This document shows positions 53,314-61,611 of a DNA stretch of 64,000 bases, one piece after another; position 1 is the first letter of the stretch, and every line of letters starts with the position of its first letter. The notes under the pieces were generated by a model. That model was not told the DNA's origin, did no database searches, and saw only the letters and a program-made list of their open reading frames with translations. The DNA comes from Pyramidobacter piscolens (GTDB lineage Bacteria > Synergistota > Synergistia > Synergistales > Dethiosulfovibrionaceae), in NCBI GenBank assembly GCA_004558205.1, contig SFDM01000005.1:84367-148366 (forward strand). The letters are read 5' to 3'. The position numbers were made by a program, and so were the translations under genes.

Positions 53314-53820
53314 GTGTCGAAAGCACAGAAGACGAACGCCGTCCGCGAAATCGAGCGGCTGAAAATACCGGTCCGCGTCATCGAATATGAAGTGGACGAA
53401 GAGGACCTGAGCGCCCTTCACGCCTCGGAACTGCTGAACTTTCCCATCGAGCGCATTTACAAGACCCTGGTGCTGCGCGCCGACGGACGGGCGAAGGAGC
53501 TTCTCGTGGCGGTGATCCCCGGGGCGGAGGAGCTGGACCTGAAAAAACTGGCGGCCCTGTCGGGACACGGCAAAGTGGAGATGGTCCACATGAAGGAGCT
53601 CTTCGAGCTGACGGGCTACATCCGCGGCGGCTGCTCGCCCCTGGGGATGAAGAAAAAATACCCCACCTTTCTCGACCAGTCGGCCTTGGGCTTTGAGACC
53701 ATCGCTGTGAGCGCCGGACGGCGGGGCCTTCAGATGGAGCTGTCGCCCGAGGACCTGCGGCGCGCCGCCGGCGCGAAGGTGGGCGCTATTGCGCGCCCTG
53801 TGAACACAGTGGAGGATTGA
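53314..53820 (+). CDS. ybaK: Cys-tRNA(Pro)/Cys-tRNA(Cys) deacylase, YbaK family
   Basis: 168 residues from a GTG at 53314. YbaK/ProX-like proteins clear Cys mis-charged on tRNA(Pro). The fold's signature stretches are present: FPIERIYKTLVLRADGRAKE, the conserved LVAVIPGAEELDLKKLA and the RGGCSPLGMKKKYPTFLD loop with the family Gly-Gly-x-Ser/Cys-P. It is the first gene of a run of four tightly spaced rightward genes (DUF1294, thioesterase, C26 hydrolase). The assignment as YbaK rather than other INS-type editing domains is likely from length and motifs. Confidence 0.88.
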   Translation: MSKAQKTNAVREIERLKIPVRVIEYEVDEEDLSALHASELLNFPIERIYKTLVLRADGRAKELLVAVIPGAEELDLKKLAALSGHGKVEMVHMKELFELTGYIRGGCSPLGMKKKYPTFLDQSALGFETIAVSAGRRGLQMELSPEDLRRAAGAKVGAIARPVNTVED

Positions 53821-53826
53821 TGTAAA

Positions 53827-54105
53827 ATGCGATGGATTCTGTATGCCCTTCTGGCGATGAACGCAGCGGGATTCGCCGTCACCGGCTGGGATAAGCGCTG
53901 CGCCCGAAGCGGCGCGCGGCGCGTCAGCGAACGGGCCCTGTTCCTGTGGGCCCTTCTGGGCGGTTCCCTCGGCGTCTACGCCGGGATGCTGGCCTTTCGC
54001 CACAAAACCCAGAAATGGTACTTCAAGTACGGCGTTCCCGCCATCGTCCTGGTCCAGATCGCCCTCGGCCTGAAGCTGCTCGCGAAGCTGCCGCTGTTCG
54101 TCTAG
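53827..54105 (+). CDS. DUF1294 small membrane protein
   Basis: 92 residues, the usual size. Two to three hydrophobic segments (WILYALLAMNAAGFAVTGWD; LFLWALLGGSLGVYAGMLAF; VPAIVLVQIALGLKLLA) surround the family motif GWDKRCARSGARRVSE and HKTQKWYF. Function unknown. It starts 6 bp after the ybaK-like stop and belongs to the same transcript. Confidence 0.85.
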   Translation: MRWILYALLAMNAAGFAVTGWDKRCARSGARRVSERALFLWALLGGSLGVYAGMLAFRHKTQKWYFKYGVPAIVLVQIALGLKLLAKLPLFV

Positions 54106-54136
54106 GGCTGTGCGGCGCTAAGGGAGAACTGTTGCC

Positions 54137-54574
54137 ATGGAAAACTTTACGATGAAATTTCGCGTGCGGTACGCCGAGACCGATCAGATGGGCATCGCCC
54201 ATCACAGCAATTACTTCGTCTGGTTCGAGGCCGGCCGCTCCGAGTACTGCCGCGCCCTGGGCCTGCCCTACGGCGAGTGGGAGAAAGAGGGCGTCTACAT
54301 GCCCGTGGTGGAAGTGCAGTGCCGCTACAAGTCGCCCCTCCGCTACGACGAACTGGCCACGCTGGAAGTCCTTCCGCCCGAAATCCGCTCCTGCACCATG
54401 ACCTTCCGCTACAGGCTGCTTGGCGAGGCGGGAAAGCTGGCCGCCGAAGGCTGGACGAAGCACGCCTTTGCCGACGCCAAGGGGAAGCTGATCCGGCGCG
54501 AAAACGATTTTATCAGGCATCTGAAGGAGCTTGCGCAGACGCCGCCCCATACCCAGGAGGAACCTCTCGAATGA
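54137..54574 (+). CDS. Acyl-CoA thioesterase, YbgC/4-hydroxybenzoyl-CoA type
   Basis: 145 residues, single hotdog fold. The active-site stretch RVRYAETDQMGIAHHSNYF carries the catalytic Asp/Gln-Met-Gly and the Tyr/Asn of YbgC-type enzymes, followed by FVWFEAGRSEYCRALGLPY. It hydrolyses short-chain or aromatic acyl-CoA (or acyl-ACP) thioesters in the cytoplasm. Its stop overlaps the next gene's start (ATGA), showing translational coupling with the C26 hydrolase. Confidence 0.9.
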   Translation: MENFTMKFRVRYAETDQMGIAHHSNYFVWFEAGRSEYCRALGLPYGEWEKEGVYMPVVEVQCRYKSPLRYDELATLEVLPPEIRSCTMTFRYRLLGEAGKLAAEGWTKHAFADAKGKLIRRENDFIRHLKELAQTPPHTQEEPLE

Positions 54575-55290
54575 TAGAAAAGCCAGCGATTGCCATTGCC
54601 TGCAACCTCGAACACGTCAAGGACAAAGAACACGTGGCCGTCATCAGCTCCTACACGGGAGCCCTGCTCCAGGCTGGAGGCGCGCCCCTGGTTGTGCCCA
54701 TCACGTCCGATGAGGCGGCGCTTGAAGCCTGTCTCGGTGCGGTGCGTGGGCTTCTCCTGCCCGGAGGCATCGACGTCTATCCGCTTCTCTACAAGGCCCA
54801 GCCCGATCCTCAGCTTGGGCGCCTGATCCCCGACCTGGATCATTTCCAGATCAGGCTCTTTCACCTGGCCCGCAAGCGGGGAATGCCCATCCTGGGTATC
54901 TGCCGCGGCGCGCAGGTGATCAACGTGGCCATGGGGGGGACGCTGATCCAGCACATTCCCAACGACCGGTCCGCGCTGGGGCATCTGCAGAACATGGAGG
55001 GGCGCTGGCCCAGCCACAGCGCCAGCGCCCTGAAAGGATCCATCGTCGCCGGGCTTTACGGCGAGAACTTCGAGGTCAACAGCTTTCACCACCAGGCCGT
55101 GGACATTCCCGCGCCGGGCATGCAAGTCACGGCCCAGGCTCCCGACGGCATTGTGGAAGCTATCGAGAGCGAACAGGGCCCCTTCCTGGTGGGCGTCCAG
55201 TGGCACCCCGAGCGCATGGTCAGCGAGGGTTCCCCGTCGCTGAAGCTCTTCCAGCGCTTCGTCGCTGAAGCCGCGCAGTACCGGCGCTGA
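54571..55290 (+). CDS. Gamma-glutamyl-gamma-aminobutyrate hydrolase family protein (C26)
   Basis: 239 residues, class I glutamine-amidotransferase fold. The nucleophile elbow GICRGAQVINVAMGGTL holds the catalytic Cys, and VQWHPERM gives the catalytic His and Glu; LLLPGGIDVYP provides the oxyanion glycines. PuuD-like enzymes hydrolyse gamma-glutamyl amide bonds, for example in polyamine degradation; no other puu genes are here. The ATG at 54571 overlaps the thioesterase stop. A terminator follows at 55318. Confidence 0.9.
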   Translation: MIEKPAIAIACNLEHVKDKEHVAVISSYTGALLQAGGAPLVVPITSDEAALEACLGAVRGLLLPGGIDVYPLLYKAQPDPQLGRLIPDLDHFQIRLFHLARKRGMPILGICRGAQVINVAMGGTLIQHIPNDRSALGHLQNMEGRWPSHSASALKGSIVAGLYGENFEVNSFHHQAVDIPAPGMQVTAQAPDGIVEAIESEQGPFLVGVQWHPERMVSEGSPSLKLFQRFVAEAAQYRR

Positions 55291-55317
55291 GACGCCGTAA
55301 AAACAAAGGCATCCGAA

Positions 55318-55354
55318 AAAGGGAGAACCCGCGTGATTCCGCGAGCTCTCCCTT
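55318..55354 (+). terminator. Rho-independent terminator of the ybaK-C26 operon
   Basis: Stem AAAGGGAGA.C.CGCG paired with CGCG.G.TCTCCCTT, followed by AAATTT; 28 bp past the C26 stop. It is the third hairpin that is closely followed by a parS-like palindrome. Confidence 0.7.
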
Positions 55355-55386
55355 AAATTTATGATCTATTTCTGCCACAAGGACGA

Positions 55387-55402
55387 TGTTCCACGTGGAA
55401 CA
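55387..55402. promoter_or_regulatory. parS-like palindrome, site 6 (exact)
   Basis: TGTTCCACGTGGAACA, 33 bp beyond the hairpin at 55318-55354 and 16 bp before repeat R2 copy 2. Confidence 0.6.
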
Positions 55403-55417
55403 TTTCTCGTGTAATAC

Positions 55418-55701
55418 TGATTCCCCATTGGTGTGCTTAATATCAAATCGAAGAGCCACGTCAAAAGATTTCAATGCAAAGGGCGCAAAGGTTCGCAAAG
55501 GAAAACTTTGAAAGACTTTTAGAACCGCAAAATTAATAAAAATATATAAATTACTATCATATTAATTCATTTTTTTATTCATAATTTAGGTCGTGTTTTT
55601 CCTTTACGTCCTTTGCGCCCTTTCTGTTCAGCCTTTGCGTTGAAATCCTTTGACTTTGATCTTCAGTCCGACATTAGGCACGCACAATGCGAATTAGTAT
55701 A
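55418..55701. mobile_element. MITE-like repeat R2, copy 2 (opposite orientation)
   Basis: Reverse-complement counterpart of 39558-39842, with the same long terminal inverted repeats (GTCAAA..ATTTCAACGCAAAG motifs at both ends) and an AT-rich middle that has diverged most. Confidence 0.8.
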
Positions 55702-55724
55702 ATTTACCGGCTTGGCCTGCTGCG

Positions 55725-55762
55725 GCAAAAGGGCCCTCTCCAGGTGGAGAGGGCCCTTTTGC
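55725..55762 (-). terminator. Rho-independent terminator of the alpha/beta hydrolase gene
   Basis: Perfect 17-base arms GCAAAAGGGCCCTCTCC / GGAGAGGGCCCTTTTGC around AGGT, 11 bp past the hydrolase stop. Confidence 0.8.
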
Positions 55763-55773
55763 ATGAGGTGTTG

Positions 55774-56550
55774 TCAGATTGCGAAAAGCTGGGGCAGGTG
55801 CTTGTAGACTTCCGCCAGGGGTTTGCGGGAGGGGGAGCCGTGGATCATGCGGAAGGAGTGGTCCGAGCCTTCAACCTGGAAGAACTGCTTGTCCGCCACG
55901 GGAATTCGGTCGAAGATGCGGCGGCAGGCTTCTTCGCTGAAAGTCCCGTCTTCGGTGCCGCGGAAGGTGCGGACCCATGCGGTGCGCACGCGCTCCGCGG
56001 CGCTGTAAAGTTCTTTGGGGCTTTCCACGGTGTTGATGATGGGCAGCTTGAGCACCTCGGCGTTTTCCGGATAGGTCTCGTCGCCGCTGCCGCAGATCAC
56101 CAGGCCTTCGAGGTCCTCGGGCGCCCGGCCGCCCGAGGTGTAGCCCCCGGCGATGAGCAGCGCGCTGAGGCCGCCGAGGGAGAACCCCCACAGCGTGAGC
56201 GGCAGCGCGGGATAGAGCAGGCGGACCGCCCTGTAGGCGTTTTGGGCGTCTTGAAGTTCCTGGGCGTAGGTTTTCCCATCAAAGGCGTCGTAGATCCATC
56301 CCATGGGGTTGCCGGCGTAATCCTGGCGGTTTCTGACCCGGCGGCTGCTCTCGGCCATAACCGGCAGCACGCCGTTCTCGGCCAGGGCCCTGCCGATTCT
56401 GGCGTATTTATTGCCGGCGTCGGCGCAGGCGTTGCTGTGAACCCCGTGAAACAGCAGAACGGCTTTCCGCGGGTTGTCCACGATGCCCGCGGTCAGGATG
56501 ACCGTCTTGTCGCCGTAGGTGCCGTCGATGTATGTCTCTCTCCAGCGCAT
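55774..56550 (-). CDS. Alpha/beta hydrolase family protein
   Basis: 258 residues. The nucleophile elbow WGFSLGGLSALL (Ser about residue 120), the oxyanion-region VLLFHGVHSNACAD and the C-terminal His in GSDHSFRMIHG make a plausible Ser-Asp-His triad. It is probably a cytoplasmic esterase or peptidase-like hydrolase; no signal peptide. The substrate is not known. The gene is monocistronic with its own terminator. Confidence 0.82.
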   Translation of the reverse strand: MRWRETYIDGTYGDKTVILTAGIVDNPRKAVLLFHGVHSNACADAGNKYARIGRALAENGVLPVMAESSRRVRNRQDYAGNPMGWIYDAFDGKTYAQELQDAQNAYRAVRLLYPALPLTLWGFSLGGLSALLIAGGYTSGGRAPEDLEGLVICGSGDETYPENAEVLKLPIINTVESPKELYSAAERVRTAWVRTFRGTEDGTFSEEACRRIFDRIPVADKQFFQVEGSDHSFRMIHGSPSRKPLAEVYKHLPQLFAI

Positions 56551-56626
56551 GTTGAAAACCTCCTTGCCCGTTTGAAAAAATAATAATCAGAAAAGCGATG
56601 CGTCAGGGGCGGCAGGAAACGCCGCG

Positions 56627-57382
56627 CTAGTCCTTCTGCTCCTGTTCGCGGGGTTCGGGGAGGGAGAGCCAGGTCCCCCAGTCGAAGCGGATCAGGCCGC
56701 TGATCAGGTAGATGGAGATCAGGATCAGCAGGGCCGCCTCGCGGGTCAGCACTGCCACGGCCGCGGCGAAGACCGCAAGGCCGTAGGCCTTACGCTTGTC
56801 CATGCAGCCCTTTTTGATCGTCTTCAGGTTGCCGTAGGGCACCGATGAGATCATCAAAGCGCCGTCGACGAAGGCCAGGACGGCCATGAGCCAGGTGGGG
56901 ACCCGGCCCAGGACGCCCGCCAGGACGAAGGACACGAGGAACAGACCGCCGGCGGGAATCGGCAGGCCCTGGAAGGGGCCGGGACGGTGGACCACGTTGA
57001 ACCGCGCCAGGCGCAGCGCGCCGCAGAGCGCGAAAAAGGCCGCCACCACGGCGCCCAGAGCGCCGGGCAGCGCCTTCAGCGACACGGCGTAGACCAGCAC
57101 CGCGGGAGCGACGCCGAAGGAGACCACGTCGCCCAGGCTGTCGAACTCCACTCCGAAATCGCTGCTGACGCCCATGGCGCGGGCCACCTTGCCGTCCATG
57201 AAATCAAAGAACACCGCAAAGGGGATCATCCAGGCCGCGGGCAGATAGTAGCCGCGGACCACCAGGATCAGCGACAGCATTCCGCAGAGCAGGTTGCCGC
57301 TGGTGATCATGTTGGGGATGTTGTTTCGGATCGGAAGGTCCCTTAGATGCCTGCGGCGCAGCCTCAGCTTAAATTTTTTCAT
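56627..57382 (-). CDS. pssA: CDP-diacylglycerol--serine O-phosphatidyltransferase
   Basis: 251 residues, integral membrane. It carries the CDP-alcohol phosphotransferase motif DGKVARAMGVSSDFGVEFDS followed by LGD (D-G-x2-A-R-x8-G-x3-D-x3-D), with the metal-binding Asp residues intact. It condenses CDP-diacylglycerol and serine into phosphatidylserine. It begins 4 bp after the phosphatidylserine decarboxylase gene, so the two steps from CDP-DAG to phosphatidylethanolamine are co-encoded. The polar C-terminus (LPEPREQEQKD) is cytoplasmic. Confidence 0.9.
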   Translation of the reverse strand: MKKFKLRLRRRHLRDLPIRNNIPNMITSGNLLCGMLSLILVVRGYYLPAAWMIPFAVFFDFMDGKVARAMGVSSDFGVEFDSLGDVVSFGVAPAVLVYAVSLKALPGALGAVVAAFFALCGALRLARFNVVHRPGPFQGLPIPAGGLFLVSFVLAGVLGRVPTWLMAVLAFVDGALMISSVPYGNLKTIKKGCMDKRKAYGLAVFAAAVAVLTREAALLILISIYLISGLIRFDWGTWLSLPEPREQEQKD

Positions 57383-57386
57383 TCAG

Positions 57387-57995
57387 TTACACCTCCGCTA
57401 TCACAGTTTGGCCGGCCTTGACTTTCTGGCCGACTTTCACCACACACTTTACGCCCAGAGGCAGGTACACGTCAACCTTGCTTCCAAGTTTGATCATGCC
57501 GAAACGCTGAGCCCTCTCGAGCCTGTCGCCCTTTTTCAGGCGGCAGACGATCCGCCGGGCCAGCAGCCCGGCGATTTGGCAGACCAGAACCGGTCCCTGT
57601 TCGGACTGGTAGCCCACGTACATGCGCTCGTTCACTTCCGAGGCTTTTTCCGCCGACGCGAGCCATTTCTTGCCGGGGACGTATTCCAAATACTGAATTT
57701 CGCCGTCCGAGGGCATGCGGTTTACGTGGACGCTCAGAGGGCTCATGAAGACGCCGATCTTCAGCGCCTTTCCCATGTAGGGATGTTCCGTCTCGAAGAT
57801 CTCGACCACTTCGCCGTCGGCGGCGCTGGTCAGCCCCGGCCCTTCGGGCGCGCGGTCAGGGTCGCGGTAGAACCAGACCGACAGCGCGAACAGCGGCAGC
57901 GTCACGACCAGCGCGGCGCTGCACAGGAAAAGGGAAACCACCGTGAGCGCGCAGGTCACGGCGATGGAACGGTATCCATCGGGTGCGAATTTCAT
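57387..57995 (-). CDS. psd: Phosphatidylserine decarboxylase proenzyme (short, archaetidylserine type)
   Basis: 202 residues, the short form of the enzyme. Two N-terminal hydrophobic segments anchor it; the SAADGEVVEIFE, VFMSPLSVHVNRMPSDG and QIAGLLARRIV stretches are conserved, and the maturation site GSK lies in RFGMIKLGSKVDVYLP, where the Ser becomes the pyruvoyl group. It converts phosphatidylserine to phosphatidylethanolamine. Its ribosome site (GAGGAGG) lies in the end of gyrA, 3 bp upstream, and pssA follows by 4 bp. Confidence 0.9.
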   Translation of the reverse strand: MKFAPDGYRSIAVTCALTVVSLFLCSAALVVTLPLFALSVWFYRDPDRAPEGPGLTSAADGEVVEIFETEHPYMGKALKIGVFMSPLSVHVNRMPSDGEIQYLEYVPGKKWLASAEKASEVNERMYVGYQSEQGPVLVCQIAGLLARRIVCRLKKGDRLERAQRFGMIKLGSKVDVYLPLGVKCVVKVGQKVKAGQTVIAEV

Positions 57996-57998
57996 CGT

Positions 57999-60590
57999 TT
58001 ATTCCTCCTCGTTGGGGGTATCGGGTTCGGGATCGTCCTGGCCAGCTGCGTCATCGCCGTCGTAGGAATCCTCTTCCGGCAGGGCCTCTTCGTCGCCGAA
58101 GGGCAGGTCGATCTCGCTTTCAAGAGGCTTGCTGACGGGGACGGCGTTTGTCTCTTCGCTCTCCTCACCCTTGTGGATGACCGAGATTCCCGCCACGCTG
58201 TCGCCCTCGTCGGGCCTAACCAGGTAGGAACCGGCGGCGCCGCGTCCCAGCTGCGGGATATCGGACACCAGCAGGCGCACCATGCGCCCGTTTGCCGTCA
58301 TCAGCACCACCTCGTCGTCCAGAGAGACGCTGGTGGCGACGGCCAGACTGCCCGTGCGGTCCGAGATGCCCATGGCCCTCATGCCGCCAGTGGCGCGGTG
58401 GTGCACTGAAAATTCGTCGTAGGACGTGCGCTTGCCGATGCCCCGTTCGCTGACCAGAAGGATCTGCCTGGACTCGGCGATCACTTCGCAGGACACGATT
58501 TCGTCGCCTTCGTTCAGCTTCATGGCCTTCACGCCCCGGGCGCTGCGCCCCATGGTGCGGATTTCGTCTTCACTGACCCGCAGGCCGCGTCCCCGGCGGC
58601 TGACGAACAGCAGGTCGTCGGTCCCGCGGGTGGTGCGGACCTTGGCGATCTCGTCGCCTTCATCCAGCGACAGAACCTGGCGGCCGGCGCGGGTCAGGTT
58701 GTTCAGCTCGGCGATGTCCATGCGCTTGGCGATGCCGCGGCGCGTGACGAAGAGCACCGTGTGGTGGTCTTCCGTGAAGGTTCCCTTCAGAGCCACCACT
58801 GTTTCGCCCTCGTTCAGCGAGATGAACTTGGAGATCTGTCGTCCCTTGCCGCTCTTCGTCTCGGGAATCACGTGCCCCCTGATGGCGAACACGCGGCCCC
58901 GGCTGGTGAAAAGCATGATGTCGCTGTGGGTGCTGGTCACGTCCACCAAGGAAACCTGGTCTTCCGAGGTCAGCACGGCGCCCTTGCGTCCCTTGCCTCC
59001 GCGGTTCTGGACGCCGTAGTCTTTCAGCGGCGTGCGGCGCAGGTAGCCGTCCTGGGACAAAGTGACCACGATGTCCTCCTCGGGCAGCAGATCCTCGTAG
59101 GAATCACCGGCGGTTTCCACGTGGGCCTGAATTTCGGTGCGGCGCTCGTCGGAGAACTTGCGGCGCAGCTCGACCAGTTCGTTGCGGATCACGCCGTCCA
59201 GCACGTGGGGATCGCCCAGGATTTCCTTGTAACGCGCGATGTCCGTCAGCAGCTGGGCCATTTCCTGCAAAAGCTTTTCGCGCTCCAGTCCTGTCAGGCG
59301 CTGAAGCCTCATGTCCAGAATGGCCTGGGCCTGCTTGTCCGAGAACTGGAGTTCCTCGATCAGCCCCTTTTTCGCGGCGTCGGTGTCGGAAGCGCCGCGG
59401 ATGACGCGGATCACTTCGTCGATCATGTCCAGGGCGCGGCACAGGCCCTCGATGATGTGCTCCCTCGCCTCGGCCTTGGCCAGGCGGAAGGCGGTGCGGC
59501 GGCGCACCACGCTGCGGCGGTAGGTCAGGAACTCTTCGAGCATCTGTTTCAGCGTCAGCTCCACGGGACGCTGGTTCACCAGCGCCAGGTTGATCACGCC
59601 GAAGGTGCTCTGCATCATAGTGCGGTTGTAAAGCTGGCGCTGGACCAGTTCGGGATCGCCGTCGCGGGTGAGGTCGAGCACCACGCGCAGCCCCTGGCGG
59701 TCCGACTCGTCGCGCAGGTCGGCCACGCCGTCGATGGCGTGGGTCTGCACGCACTTGACGATGCCCTCGATCATGGTGGTCTTGTTGACCATGTAGGGGA
59801 TTTCGGTGATGACCACGCTGGTCTTGCGCTTGGTTTCCTCCACGTGGCAGCGCCCGCGGACGACGATCTTGCCGCGGCCCGTGCGGTAGGCGTCGATGAT
59901 GCCTTCCCGTCCCATGATGATGCCGCCGGTGGGGAAGTCGGGGCCGGGCAGGTAGGTCATCAGCTCTCCCAGTTCAGCGTCGGGCTTGCTGATCAGGCAG
60001 CAGAGCGCGTCCACCACCTCGCCAAGGTTATGAGTCGGCATGTTGGTCGCCATGCCGACGGCGATGCCCGTACTGCCGTTGACCAGCAGGTTGGGCATCA
60101 TGCAGGGCAGCGTCATGGGCTCCTGCAGGGATTCGTCGAAGTTGGGGGCCCAGTCGACGGTGTCCTCGTCGATGTCCTGCAGCATCAGTTCGCCCAGTTC
60201 GGAGAATCGGGCTTCGGTGTAACGCATGGCCGCCGCGCTGTCGCCGTCCACGGAGCCGAAGTTTCCCTGGCCGTCCACCAGGGGGTAGCGCAGGTTCCAG
60301 GGCTGAGCCAGACGGACCATGGTGTCGTAGATCGATGAGTCGCCGTGGGGGTGGTACTTGCCCATGACTTCGCCGACCACGCGGGCCGACTTCTTGTAGG
60401 CCTGGTTGTGGCGGATGCCCAGCCCCATCATGCCGTAAAGGACGCGGCGCTGAACGGGTTTCAGCCCGTCCCGTACGTCGGGCAGCGCACGGCCGATGAT
60501 GACGCTCATCGCGTAATCCAGATAGCTGTGTTTAATTTCAGGGACGAGGGGATGTGCCAAGACCCGTCCGGTGATCTGTTGCTCTTCCAT
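57999..60590 (-). CDS. gyrA: DNA gyrase subunit A
   Basis: 863 residues. N-terminal DNA-breakage domain with the active Tyr in AAMRYTEARFSE; the quinolone-determining region reads YHPHGDSSIYDTMVRLAQ, with the Ser and Asp of susceptible enzymes. The C-terminal beta-pinwheel has the GyrA box QNRGGKGRKG, which separates gyrase from topoisomerase IV. A long acidic tail (EDSYDGDDAAGQDDPEPDTP) ends the protein. The start is the ATG at 60590 with GGAGG seven bases upstream, not the in-frame ATG eight codons earlier. It works with GyrB (not in window) to introduce negative supercoils. It appears to be followed in the same transcript by psd and pssA. Confidence 0.96.
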   Translation of the reverse strand: MEEQQITGRVLAHPLVPEIKHSYLDYAMSVIIGRALPDVRDGLKPVQRRVLYGMMGLGIRHNQAYKKSARVVGEVMGKYHPHGDSSIYDTMVRLAQPWNLRYPLVDGQGNFGSVDGDSAAAMRYTEARFSELGELMLQDIDEDTVDWAPNFDESLQEPMTLPCMMPNLLVNGSTGIAVGMATNMPTHNLGEVVDALCCLISKPDAELGELMTYLPGPDFPTGGIIMGREGIIDAYRTGRGKIVVRGRCHVEETKRKTSVVITEIPYMVNKTTMIEGIVKCVQTHAIDGVADLRDESDRQGLRVVLDLTRDGDPELVQRQLYNRTMMQSTFGVINLALVNQRPVELTLKQMLEEFLTYRRSVVRRRTAFRLAKAEAREHIIEGLCRALDMIDEVIRVIRGASDTDAAKKGLIEELQFSDKQAQAILDMRLQRLTGLEREKLLQEMAQLLTDIARYKEILGDPHVLDGVIRNELVELRRKFSDERRTEIQAHVETAGDSYEDLLPEEDIVVTLSQDGYLRRTPLKDYGVQNRGGKGRKGAVLTSEDQVSLVDVTSTHSDIMLFTSRGRVFAIRGHVIPETKSGKGRQISKFISLNEGETVVALKGTFTEDHHTVLFVTRRGIAKRMDIAELNNLTRAGRQVLSLDEGDEIAKVRTTRGTDDLLFVSRRGRGLRVSEDEIRTMGRSARGVKAMKLNEGDEIVSCEVIAESRQILLVSERGIGKRTSYDEFSVHHRATGGMRAMGISDRTGSLAVATSVSLDDEVVLMTANGRMVRLLVSDIPQLGRGAAGSYLVRPDEGDSVAGISVIHKGEESEETNAVPVSKPLESEIDLPFGDEEALPEEDSYDGDDAAGQDDPEPDTPNEEE

Positions 60591-60775
60591 GTCAGAACCT
60601 CCATCGTGCTTCATAGGGTCGCGAAGACCTCTTATGCTACGTCCGTACTCTTCTTAAACCTGTCTATTTTAACATTTTCAGAGCGATTCTGCCCGCCCCA
60701 ATTCACATTTCCCCGCAGGGCGGGAGGCAAACCTTGTTGTATAATGGGTCGAATAACTTTTGAGGAGGCTTTTCT

Positions 60776-61480
60776 TTGAACTTTCTGCTGTCAATTCCTG
60801 TGTTTGGGTCAATCGTCAACGCGTCTGCCGTGATCGTGGGCGCCACGATTGGGTATCTGCTTCGTGCCCGTATCCCCGAGAACGTGATGAAACTGCCGGC
60901 GCAGCTTTTGGGGCTTTTCAGCTTTGTCTTGGGCGTGGGCATGGCCATGAAATCCCAGAATATGCTGATCCTGGTCTTCAGCGTCGCCGTAGGCTCCATC
61001 GTTGGGGGCCTGCTGGACATCGAGGGCCGGACTGAACGCGGCGTCCGGGCGCTGGAACGGCGCTTTAAAAACGCGGGGTCGGGCTTTGCCGAGGCCTTTA
61101 TGTCGTCGAGCATGCTCTTCTGCATGGGCTCCATGGCGATTCTCGGCGCTTTTGAGGAGGGTCTGGGCGGCTACCCGTCGCTGTTTCTGACCAAGGCGCT
61201 TATGGACGGCCTGATGGGCGTGGCACTGGGAGCTTCGCTGGGAGCCGGCGTGATCCTTTCCGCGGCGCCGGTCTTCATCTATCAGGCGGGACTGACTCTG
61301 GCGGCCAGTTTCCTGCAGCCCTATATCACTGGCGCCGCGACGGTGGAGATGGCCGCGGCCGGCGGGCTTATGCTGATGGGCATCGGCTTCAACATCCTGG
61401 GCCTCCTGAGGGTCAGAGTGATGGACGCCCTGCCCGCGCTGGTCATCGCTGTGGTTCTCGTTCGGGTTTTTGCGGAATAA
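60776..61480 (+). CDS. DUF554 family integral membrane protein (YqgA-like)
   Basis: 234 residues, about six membrane helices, matching DUF554 length. Diagnostic stretches: VFGSIVNASAVIVGATIGYL at the N-terminus, SSSMLFCMGSMAILGAFEEG in the middle and MGIGFNILGLLRVRV near the end. Function unknown (possibly transport). The start is a TTG at 60776 with GAGGAGG seven bases upstream; no in-frame ATG fits. It diverges from gyrA. Confidence 0.85.
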   Translation: MNFLLSIPVFGSIVNASAVIVGATIGYLLRARIPENVMKLPAQLLGLFSFVLGVGMAMKSQNMLILVFSVAVGSIVGGLLDIEGRTERGVRALERRFKNAGSGFAEAFMSSSMLFCMGSMAILGAFEEGLGGYPSLFLTKALMDGLMGVALGASLGAGVILSAAPVFIYQAGLTLAASFLQPYITGAATVEMAAAGGLMLMGIGFNILGLLRVRVMDALPALVIAVVLVRVFAE

Positions 61481-61611
61481 CCGACGGATTTTTCTGTGAA
61501 AGGCAGAAGATCCCGCGGCCTGGCGCGCCTCTTTTTCCTTGTGTTTCGCTCAGCTTATGTGTTAGAATGGAGCCGCTTCATAATGAATAAATTTTTCAGG
61601 AGGCGTTATGC

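Larger units (their letters stand above)
55291..55773. other. Intergenic region with terminators, parS-like site and MITE
   Basis: 483 bp without genes: terminator (55318-55354), exact parS-like palindrome (55387-55402), R2 copy 2 (55418-55701) and terminator (55725-55762). Every part of this spacer is accounted for by a repeat or hairpin. Confidence 0.75.

Noticed and set aside
58761..60338. Long rightward open frame opposite gyrA
   Set aside because: Antisense of an unquestionable gyrA; composition (His, Val, Asp, Gly rich) is typical of shadows.
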